This document shows, one piece after another, positions 51,782-59,354 of a stretch of DNA of 64,000 bases. Under the pieces are notes generated by a model. That model did no database searches. It was not told the origin of the DNA and saw only the letters and a program-made list of their open reading frames with translations. The stretch spans positions 1 through 64,000 of the forward strand of contig CAJVYC010000013.1 of NCBI GenBank assembly GCA_913009205.1, read 5' to 3'. The translations under genes and the position numbers were made by a program. Origin of the DNA: an uncultured Fluviicola sp. (GTDB taxonomy: Bacteria > Bacteroidota > Bacteroidia > Flavobacteriales_D > Crocinitomicaceae). Position 1 is the first letter of the stretch. The number at the start of each line of letters is the position of its first letter.

Positions 51782-54598
51782 TCAATCGCAATACTGGCAG
51801 TATGAGAACATCTCTTTGGCTTGATGTGTAAATGGAACCTCAGTATCATAAACATCGCTTAAAATCATTTCGATGTAGCGCGGAAAATCTTCAACGACAG
51901 CATCCAAGGTGTTCTTTTTTAGATCAATATTAAACGGTTCGTTGTTTCCAGAGACAAATGAAATAATGCATGGTTCGGCCAATACGTTTTCATTCTGATG
52001 GTACAAGAAGGCGTAAAGCATCAATTGGAGAACGTGTTTTTTGTTTCCAATCGACTCGACGATAAACTCTTCGGTAACATCTTTTACTCTCAGTCCGACG
52101 TCATCCGGGTTTACTTTTCCAGATTTATAATCGATGATTCGAACGCGGTCCCCTATTGAATCAATGCGGTCAATGAATCCTCTCAACCGTACTTTTTTCT
52201 GCTCCCCATTTACCGTCACCTCTATGGCAGAAACGTATTCACGCTCGAGCGCTTCAATGAAAACAGGTTCGGTTTGTTCTGAAAGAAACTTGACTTCCGA
52301 CTTGAGAAAACGCTCTGTAAGCTCCATTGCCATTTGGTACGACAATAAGTTCTTTCCTTTTGTAAATGCCTGCTTATCGTTGTTAAAATGAATCATGAAT
52401 TGCTTTTCAAGAATCAAAGGATAGTGTTTCAACATCGCTTCTATATCAAAAGATGTAATGTTCTTTGGAGCAGGTATGTTCTTAACACCTTCCTTATCGA
52501 AGCGGGCAAAAGGCGTGTAAAGTTCTTCTAATGTATCGTGAATAAATGTTCCGAAAGTGCTGTGTTCAATTTCTTCTTCAACGGAATCTTCTTCTCCGAA
52601 ATCCATTACATATCTGAAATAAAAATCAAGTGGACATGTCAAGTATTTTTTAAGCATCGAAGCCGATGTCGAAGCTGGAAACAAATCATCCAATCTGTTT
52701 AAAATCTCTGAAGTCTTAACGATTTCCTTTACCATCAATTCTTTGGGGGTATCCAAAGCGTACATCTTTTTCTTTATCGAAATGTTCTTGTTTATTTGAG
52801 CGAGTTCCATTTCCATCTGCATTAAATACCGGCTCGGTTCGTTACTTCCGATCGATTCGTCTGCGCTGCAATACGTTACATACAGCTCTTCACAATGGTG
52901 TAGCAATCGATAAAAGTGATGTGCAAAAATTCCTTGTTTGTCGCGTGGAGTCGGCATTCCGTTGTAACGACGCAAATCCATTGGAATCATAGTCTGAATC
53001 GGGTTCGTTGGTGGCAGATGTCCTTCATTCATTCCCAAAGCAATGACGCGATTGAAATCCAAGCCACGCGTTTCAAGAAGCCCCATAATCTGGAGCCCTT
53101 TCTGCGGATTTCCATGGTATGCAATACTTTTCTGCGACCAATGTTGATTGAACAATAACTTAAAACTCTTGATTTTCATCGGAGGAATTCCTTCAATAAC
53201 AAGGTTCTCGAATTCTATTAATGCTTGATCAAAACATTCAAGAACTGCACGTTCGAAAGCAAATTCCTCATCCAAATTTTTATAAATCATTTGATTCAAG
53301 CGACGAATCAACTGGGTTGCTTTTACCCAATCATCCTCCCAATCCTCAGTGACTCCGTCTAAAATTCGTTTGGCACTTTCCCCAATTTGAACTTTGGATG
53401 CATTAATGAAAATTCGATTGTAGCGCACGATTTCTTCTTCCACGCTGAGAAGCGTTTCTTTTTCTTCCTGAGACAAACTCGCTAGAACAAACGGATGGCC
53501 CCATAAATTTTGAAGATCATTGAAATATAACGCCTGTGTTCTGAACCTTCTCTTGTTCTCCTGAATCGAGAAAAGAATTTCAACCCATGTTTTTACCGAA
53601 GTGTTTCGAATCGGAAGCCCCAAGGTAATATTAGCTTTTCCGACCTGTTTCGGTAAGTTTTTAACAACGGAAGTTATCAAGGTTTCATCCGCTAAAAGCA
53701 GCAGCGTTTCACCAATTTCTTCCTTTGTCATTTTCGCCAATAACGTTGATGCGACTTTGACTTGACCTGTATTCTGAGCACATTCAATCAATTCAACTTT
53801 AAGTTGTTTTGTTTGAAGAACATCTTGAACAAAATCAATTTGCTTGTTGTCCAAATTTGCCGATAATTGTCTTAAAAACAAACCAGCTTCGTGCGATTTC
53901 TTGTTCAGGTAAAAATCATCGGCATCAATCAGAATATGGGCACGTCCGTAATTCTCTATTTGTTTAATAATACTCGTTTCGGAAGGCGACAATGCGTTAA
54001 ATCCTGCGAATAAATACTGATGGTTTTCATCTTCTTTGAAAAGTAAATCAATGTTTTCCGTTAGGAATTTATAGGCGCGCCCCATATAACACTGACCTCT
54101 TGCGGTAAGCTGTTTGTCTAGATCGAAATAAAATCCAGGAAGACGGTCCCAGAATTCCATGAATCGAATTTGACTTGGCGTAAGGTTCTCTTCTCCAAAA
54201 CTCCAGTTTTCAATTTCTTTGATATCCGCTAAGTTTCTGAAAATCTGTTTTGCATCAAGCAGGTATCGATCGATTTCGTTAAAATCAGCCAAAAGTGTGT
54301 TTCCCCAAGAAATAAATTCATCAAAGGACCTGTCCTCTTCAGTTTTCGCGACTTTCAATTGAATTTCAAAAAGCTGAATAAGCGCTCTGGTGTTGTCGAT
54401 TACAACATGTTCAGAATAGGATTTCACCCACTGATTCATGGTAATCATAATTGGTGCAAGAACAGGTTTTCCGAATTCCAAATACAAGGCGGACGACAAG
54501 TATTTCTTCACCCTTTCGGAAGGCAAAACAATTGTCAAATGCTCCATCGGAATTTTCTCTTCCCTTATATAATGCGCTATTTTTTCTACAAATGTCAT
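51782..54598 (-). CDS. PD-(D/E)XK nuclease family protein, AddB-like
   Basis: 938 residues. The N-terminus (TIVLPSERVKKYLSSALYL) and middle resemble an inactivated helicase of AddB/RexB type. The C-terminus is a PDDEXK_1 nuclease with HSTFGTFIHDTLEELY, RIIDYKSGK (catalytic Asp and Lys motif) and LQLMLYAFLY. CPLDFYFRYV and the final CQYCD supply three cysteines of the iron-sulfur staple seen in AddB; the fourth is absent because the protein stops right after CQYCD. It would act in double-strand break repair with an AddA/UvrD-like helicase not found here. Its ATG directly follows the TAA of the upstream ATPase gene. Confidence 0.85.
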   Translation of the reverse strand: MTFVEKIAHYIREEKIPMEHLTIVLPSERVKKYLSSALYLEFGKPVLAPIMITMNQWVKSYSEHVVIDNTRALIQLFEIQLKVAKTEEDRSFDEFISWGNTLLADFNEIDRYLLDAKQIFRNLADIKEIENWSFGEENLTPSQIRFMEFWDRLPGFYFDLDKQLTARGQCYMGRAYKFLTENIDLLFKEDENHQYLFAGFNALSPSETSIIKQIENYGRAHILIDADDFYLNKKSHEAGLFLRQLSANLDNKQIDFVQDVLQTKQLKVELIECAQNTGQVKVASTLLAKMTKEEIGETLLLLADETLITSVVKNLPKQVGKANITLGLPIRNTSVKTWVEILFSIQENKRRFRTQALYFNDLQNLWGHPFVLASLSQEEKETLLSVEEEIVRYNRIFINASKVQIGESAKRILDGVTEDWEDDWVKATQLIRRLNQMIYKNLDEEFAFERAVLECFDQALIEFENLVIEGIPPMKIKSFKLLFNQHWSQKSIAYHGNPQKGLQIMGLLETRGLDFNRVIALGMNEGHLPPTNPIQTMIPMDLRRYNGMPTPRDKQGIFAHHFYRLLHHCEELYVTYCSADESIGSNEPSRYLMQMEMELAQINKNISIKKKMYALDTPKELMVKEIVKTSEILNRLDDLFPASTSASMLKKYLTCPLDFYFRYVMDFGEEDSVEEEIEHSTFGTFIHDTLEELYTPFARFDKEGVKNIPAPKNITSFDIEAMLKHYPLILEKQFMIHFNNDKQAFTKGKNLLSYQMAMELTERFLKSEVKFLSEQTEPVFIEALEREYVSAIEVTVNGEQKKVRLRGFIDRIDSIGDRVRIIDYKSGKVNPDDVGLRVKDVTEEFIVESIGNKKHVLQLMLYAFLYHQNENVLAEPCIISFVSGNNEPFNIDLKKNTLDAVVEDFPRYIEMILSDVYDTEVPFTHQAKEMFSYCQYCD

Positions 54599-55735
54599 TT
54601 ATACTTTGCGTGTCAAAAAGTTCCAATACGTTGTTTTATTCAAGATCGACGTCTTTACATTCGGATAGAATTCCGTAAACGATTTAGGAATCTTCACATT
54701 CTTTCGTTTTTCCCAACCGATCATTTTTGGATCCGATTTATACGCTATTGTTTGATCTATTCCCACTTCAATAAAATCCATTTGCTGACGGGTATGTGTT
54801 CTCCAGAAGTAGACTTTCTTTTTCAGATTGTTCATCCGAATCCATTTGATTCTTTCCGAAATCATATAGTTTCTCCAAAGATCATTCATGTCATTTCGCA
54901 AAGAAGTTGAATTGAAATTGCTTATCAAAGCGTTACGAATTCCGTTGTCTTGAAAGTAGATACAGTGCGTTTTCTTCAATTCGTATCGGTTGTCATTATA
55001 AAATGCCGGAAGCTTAATTAGAACGAAAGCATCTTCAAACAAATGAATGTATCTCTCAACGGTTTCGTTGTCCAATCCGCATCTTTCGCCAATGTCATTG
55101 TACGAAATTGGCTCGCCAACATTGAACGCCAATAACTGCAGCATACGCATTAATTTATCGCCTTTGTTGACTCTATCTTTCGCCCCCAATTGTGTATTTA
55201 TAATCTCGCTGATCATTTGACGAAGTGTGGATTCAGCATTCTCCAAGTCACTTAAAACAGCTGGATAATTTCCATAAATCAATCGCTCTTCAAGAAGCTC
55301 GCTCTCTTGAGCCAAGCCAAAATGCGTTGCGGACTCATTGAAAGACGGCGCGTAAACATTGAAAAGCATTCCTTCAATTTCCAAGACTTCAATTAATTCT
55401 TCATCGACGATTGGCTTGTACGAACAACAAACGACCAGGGTATGTTTGATCTTTCCCATAAGAACATCTTCAATGATATCTCTGAGTTTCGGAAGGTGTT
55501 GTGCTTCTCTCAAAACGATAATAGTTTCTTTTAATTGAGCGAGATAACCGTTCGATTCAATATTCTTTCGTTCTTTTTTATCATCACAATTTAAGGTACA
55601 AAACGAAGTGTTCGATTCGTTTAGGATGTTTTCAATTAATGATTGCTTTCCTGTTCCTTTCGGACCTCGAATTAGAAGTAGTTTACTCTCAGCCAGTTTA
55701 GCTTTTAAAGAAGGCTTTTGAAGTCTTTCAATCAT
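54599..55735 (-). CDS. AAA-family ATPase with DUF4143 domain
   Basis: 378 residues. N-terminal AAA_14 ATPase with Walker A RGPKGTGKQSLIE (about residues 24-36) and Walker-B-like ETIIVLREAQHL, where the usual acidic pair is weak. The C-terminal winged-helix/DUF4143 region has DKLMRMLQLLAFNVGEPISY, RYIHLFEDAFVLIKLPAF and a restriction-like end. Such proteins are widespread and poorly understood. The stop touches the start of the AddB-like nuclease gene, so the pair is translated together, which hints at a shared DNA-related role (inference). A TACCTTTG element stands upstream. Confidence 0.82.
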   Translation of the reverse strand: MIERLQKPSLKAKLAESKLLLIRGPKGTGKQSLIENILNESNTSFCTLNCDDKKERKNIESNGYLAQLKETIIVLREAQHLPKLRDIIEDVLMGKIKHTLVVCCSYKPIVDEELIEVLEIEGMLFNVYAPSFNESATHFGLAQESELLEERLIYGNYPAVLSDLENAESTLRQMISEIINTQLGAKDRVNKGDKLMRMLQLLAFNVGEPISYNDIGERCGLDNETVERYIHLFEDAFVLIKLPAFYNDNRYELKKTHCIYFQDNGIRNALISNFNSTSLRNDMNDLWRNYMISERIKWIRMNNLKKKVYFWRTHTRQQMDFIEVGIDQTIAYKSDPKMIGWEKRKNVKIPKSFTEFYPNVKTSILNKTTYWNFLTRKV

Positions 55736-55749
55736 TCAATGCGTTTTCT

Positions 55750-55757
55750 CAAAGGTA
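55750..55757 (-). promoter_or_regulatory. -7 promoter element of the ATPase-nuclease operon
   Basis: TACCTTTG on the minus strand, a TAnnTTTG match, 14 bp before the ATG. Confidence 0.55.
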
Positions 55758-55811
55758 AGGAATTCAAATCTTATTCGCTAGATAAGTTTGATTTTTGCGT
55801 TTTTTTGAGAG

Positions 55812-55960
55812 TAGATAATAGATATTAGATCGCCTTCGGCTTTTGGATGTTGGATAAGTCACAAGTTCCTTTTTAGATTTTAGATTAATACTAGTTTCAT
55901 TGAATCCTAAATAAGTCGAAAAGGGCAGCGATCCAACATCCAAATTCTAACTATCTAAAT
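55812..55960. repeat. Inverted copies of a dispersed intergenic repeat
   Basis: On the left, TAGATATTAGATCGCC and CTTTTGGATGTTGGAT (to about 55855); on the right, inverted, GATCCAACATCCAAATT and CTAACTATCTAAATT (55929-55960). The two arms flank about 70 bp. The same words occur at 28283, 41906 and 42747. It resembles a small non-autonomous palindromic repeat. Confidence 0.5.
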
Positions 55961-55983
55961 TGAAAAATCGTGTTTTCGCTCTC

Positions 55984-56754
55984 ATGAAATACCTAATGCT
56001 CATGAGGCAAGTGATTTTTATTTTGTTCATTACCTTTTTACTTGCGGGTTGCGATACTCCAGTAAAGAAGGTTGAGACAAAAGAAGGTCAATATGAAAAC
56101 ATCCTTTTCATAGGGAACAGTTACACGAATAGAATCGGTGGCATTGACTATCATTTAAGCAATTTTTCGACTAGGATGAAATGTACAAAGACAACCTATG
56201 TTACATCGGCTGCTAACGGAAAGTATCATTTAGACATGCATTGGAGCGATTCAAAGACATAGCTCAAATTGATCTCCAAAAAGTGGGACAAGGTAATTCT
56301 TCAGGAATACAGCACAGGGCGCTTGAAGGAAACTAAAAAATTTATGCGGTACGGTAAAAAATGAGGAGGGCGATTGATGCGGATGAATCCAACGACTCAG
56401 ATTTACCTCTTCTCGACTTGGAGATACAAAGAATCCAATTTGATGACCGATTCAATCTACAATAAATATTCTAAACTAGAAAGTGAAATTAACGCTTCTA
56501 CAATTCCGGTTGGATTGATTTGGAAGGATTTAAAGAATAAAGTCAACCTTTACGACGGCGATGGAGCCCATCCCAATTGAAAGGGAACGTTTATCTCCGC
56601 ATGCTTGTTTTATGAACACATTTATAAAAAAGATGTTCGGGAAACAACCAACAATGATATTAAGCTAAGCATTGAAATGCAAACGAAATTAAAGGAATGG
56701 GCACATGATTTCTATAAAGACTATCAAGATAACGAAACAAAAGCCATTCTTTAA
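55984..56754 (+). pseudogene. SGNH-hydrolase-like lipoprotein gene with three in-frame stops
   Basis: One continuous frame from the ATG at 55984 to TAA at 56752-56754 carries three internal stops: TAG 56260-56262, TGA 56362-56364, TGA 56578-56580. The reading holds a lipoprotein signal with lipobox LLAGC, NILFIGNSYTNRIGGIDYHL (block I GNS of SGNH hydrolases), KVILQEYSTGRLKE, YLFSTWRYKESNLM, and YDGDGAHPN, which contains the catalytic DxxH. No frameshift is needed. Intact, it would be about 256 residues, similar to DUF4886-type SGNH hydrolases. Recent inactivation is the simplest reading. Confidence 0.85.
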
Positions 56755-56757
56755 GGA

Positions 56758-57996
56758 TTAGTCTATCCAAACATTATCAAAGAAACCGAAGGCTCGAGTA
56801 GAGTTCATAAACTTGTTTCCTCCATAAGCTTTGATGACGATAAAAGTATCTTCGGATGCAATTACGCGCACCCAATGGATTCCCTCTCTGTAATTTTGAC
56901 CCAATCCTTGATAGGCTTCTCCTCCTTCGTCTAACGTAATCTTATCCATTGAACTTTCTGAAGGGCTTGCAATATGGATTTCTGCCAGTGCTTCGAGCTC
57001 TAAAAGTTCTGAATCTGGATCAGCGTTTCGCTTGTACACTTCAATTTCATAAGAATTTCCTTGACCCAAATCACGATAAATCAAGTTCAAAAGCTGGTCA
57101 TCAGTGGCAAAATAATCTTCTTTTTGAATTGGCTTTCCAGGGAACAAGGCGTGAAATCCTAAAGTATCATTGTCATAAGTATAGTCTCGGAATTCTTTGA
57201 TGTTTTTTTCTGCTTCCGTCTCATTTTCATCGAAACTTGCCACCACTTTTCGAACCGAATACCCTTTTCTTTTCAATAAATTGATGACGCCAACTGCACC
57301 TGCCAAATGGCCTGCTCCAATTCCGCAGAACACAGAATGTATCTGAATCAATGAATCGAGCTTCTCTGCCATTCCAAAGTTTCTTTTCACAATAACCTCA
57401 TCGTATAGGTTTGGGAAAACATGCATGGATCGTTTCACTTTGCTGTCTAATAAATAGATGTCTCCTGCCAAATACAGTTGCAAAATGTCTTCCGGGTCTG
57501 GCAATATTGATTCTATTCCCAAACGTCTCCAGTTTGGTCTAAAATCACTATCTGATAATAGATTCTCTTGAAATTCAACAGTTTCTAATGGAATGAATAT
57601 TTTCCCCGAATTGTGGCAGTACTGTTGAAAAAAAGCGTCTAAAGGATGCGGCATACCATCCTCATTCCCATAGCTTGTCTCTGACCCTTCTTTATTTGAG
57701 GTATACGGCTTTCCTTCCCTATCGAATTTGAATTTCACTTCTTCCAGACGAGTGTCGGCCCGATCGAAAAGCGAAAACATATCGACTTCAAGAGAAATCA
57801 CCTCCGCCTTATCAAGCGCAATAAATGTGCTGTCCGAAATATTGTAGACCCTTTTGTCATTAGTATGCATCGTTCCGAATAGGTAAGATGTTTTGGCACC
57901 GTTGCCCGTAATTTCCCAAAGCAACTCATGATTATTATCAATGGTTTGCGCTGTTCCAAAAAACGGCAAAAGAAAAAATAAGACGTGGTTTTTCAT
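56758..57996 (-). CDS. TraB/GumN-family protein
   Basis: 412 residues from the ATG that opens the signal peptide (MKNHVLFFLLPFFGTAQ); the TTG three codons upstream is rejected. The two family motifs are present: SYLFGTMHTN (GxxH, near residue 40) and CGIGAGHLAGAVGVINLL (GxGHLxG, near residue 240). TraB/GumN proteins are predicted metalloprotease-like, Tiki-related. The C-terminal 130 residues look like an extra beta-rich domain of unknown role. Predicted periplasmic. Its stop lies 3 bp from the fossil stop of the SGNH pseudogene. Confidence 0.85.
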   Translation of the reverse strand: MKNHVLFFLLPFFGTAQTIDNNHELLWEITGNGAKTSYLFGTMHTNDKRVYNISDSTFIALDKAEVISLEVDMFSLFDRADTRLEEVKFKFDREGKPYTSNKEGSETSYGNEDGMPHPLDAFFQQYCHNSGKIFIPLETVEFQENLLSDSDFRPNWRRLGIESILPDPEDILQLYLAGDIYLLDSKVKRSMHVFPNLYDEVIVKRNFGMAEKLDSLIQIHSVFCGIGAGHLAGAVGVINLLKRKGYSVRKVVASFDENETEAEKNIKEFRDYTYDNDTLGFHALFPGKPIQKEDYFATDDQLLNLIYRDLGQGNSYEIEVYKRNADPDSELLELEALAEIHIASPSESSMDKITLDEGGEAYQGLGQNYREGIHWVRVIASEDTFIVIKAYGGNKFMNSTRAFGFFDNVWID

Positions 57997-58067
57997 TAGA
58001 GTCAAGGTAGGAATTTATATTCATATTTTACTTCACTCTACTAGAACTTTATTAATCGTTAACAATA

Positions 58068-59300
58068 CTATGATATAAGTCTTTCAATCAATTGGTCACC
58101 GAACGAATAAGGTATATATGCTAAACTTGGAATTTGTTTCGTAATAATGATCGGTGTCGTTTTTCCTAAGGAAATTGTACCGTGCGAATCCGATAATTCC
58201 ATCGCATAAGCGGCATTGATCGTAAGCGCGTTTAATGCTTCTTCGGGTGTCATTTTCATTTTAACACAAGCCAATGACCAAACAAAACTCAAATTTCCAC
58301 TCGGCGTTGAACCTGGATTGAAATCACTGGCCAATGCAACGGGCAGATCGTTTTCCATCAGGCGACGTGCATCTCCAAACGGAATCGAAAGGAAGTGAGA
58401 GCAACTTGGTAAAATCGTACTCATCGTATTCGAACCCTTTAATACTTCAATATCATCGTCGGAAATTTCCTCTAAATGATCTACAGATAGTGCATTTAAT
58501 TCAACTGCCTTGGCAACACCTCCCATCGCTGAGAATTGATTCACGTGCACTTTTGGTTTTAATCCAATCGCTATTCCAGCCTCTAAAATTTCGGCCATTT
58601 CTTGGACTGAAAAATAGTTTCTTTCACAAAACGTATCGATGTAATCCGCAAGTCCTTCTTCTTTAATAATCGGTAGCATCTGATTGATAATCAAATCAAT
58701 ATATCCTCTGTGGTTTTCTTTGTACTCTGGCGGGAAAGCATGCGCTCCAAGAAACGTTGCTTTAATCTCAATTGAACATTCAGCCTTTAGCCTCTTAATC
58801 ACACGAAGCATTTTTATTTCCGCTTCAACAGAAAGACCGTAACCCGATTTAATTTCTAGCGCTCCCGTTCCATACGACATCAAACGTTCAACTCTTTCAA
58901 GGGCTTGATCAAACAGCTCATCTTCCGACATTTCAGCCAAGCGTCTTGCTGAATTTAAAATCCCACCACCTTTAATTGCTATTTCTTCATAAGTCAGCCC
59001 GTTAATTCGATCCACAAATTCCTCTTCGCGAGAATTGGCGAAAACGGTATGTGTATGTGAATCGCAAAATGCTGGCAAAACATATTTTCCATCGGCATCA
59101 ATCACCTCCAAATCGCGCCAATCATCAATTCCACCCCAATCAGACATCAATCCATAAGCGACAATTACTCCATCTTCAAGCGCCAAAAAAGCATTCTCCA
59201 AAATAGGAAGTTCCTTCATCTCTTTTCCTTTTCGCACGGAAGGAAGGTTTTCACCGTATTGAACAAGACCTTTAATATTTTTAATCAGAATTTTAGACAT
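58068..59300 (-). CDS. hutI: Imidazolonepropionase
   Basis: 410 residues, the standard length. Third step of histidine degradation, hydrolysing 4-imidazolone-5-propionate to N-formimino-glutamate. Amidohydrolase metal site CDSHTHTVFA (near residue 80), GGGILNSARRLAEMS, substrate region EIKSGYGLS, then metal ligands in KVHVNQFSAMGG, SVDHLEE and ASDFNPGS. The start is the conserved MSKILIKNIKGL. No hutH, hutU or hutG is adjacent, so the pathway is dispersed or partial. Cytosolic. Divergent from the CotH gene by 54 bp. Confidence 0.96.
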   Translation of the reverse strand: MSKILIKNIKGLVQYGENLPSVRKGKEMKELPILENAFLALEDGVIVAYGLMSDWGGIDDWRDLEVIDADGKYVLPAFCDSHTHTVFANSREEEFVDRINGLTYEEIAIKGGGILNSARRLAEMSEDELFDQALERVERLMSYGTGALEIKSGYGLSVEAEIKMLRVIKRLKAECSIEIKATFLGAHAFPPEYKENHRGYIDLIINQMLPIIKEEGLADYIDTFCERNYFSVQEMAEILEAGIAIGLKPKVHVNQFSAMGGVAKAVELNALSVDHLEEISDDDIEVLKGSNTMSTILPSCSHFLSIPFGDARRLMENDLPVALASDFNPGSTPSGNLSFVWSLACVKMKMTPEEALNALTINAAYAMELSDSHGTISLGKTTPIIITKQIPSLAYIPYSFGDQLIERLIS

Positions 59301-59354
59301 AGCACAATGTTAAGAATTAAGTCCATAAACGGCTCTATTTTCACTAAATTCACA

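Noticed and set aside
54359-54910. A 183-codon rightward frame
   Set aside because: Antisense to the ends of the ATPase and nuclease genes; composition rich in His/Phe/Arg as expected for a shadow.
55984-56754. Stop-codon recoding (readthrough or selenocysteine) in the SGNH gene
   Set aside because: Three stops of two types, one TAG and two TGA, no recoding hairpin seen, and other decayed genes nearby; a pseudogene is simpler.
58068-59300. A complete histidine-utilisation (hut) operon
   Set aside because: Only hutI is present; flanking genes are TraB/GumN and CotH proteins.
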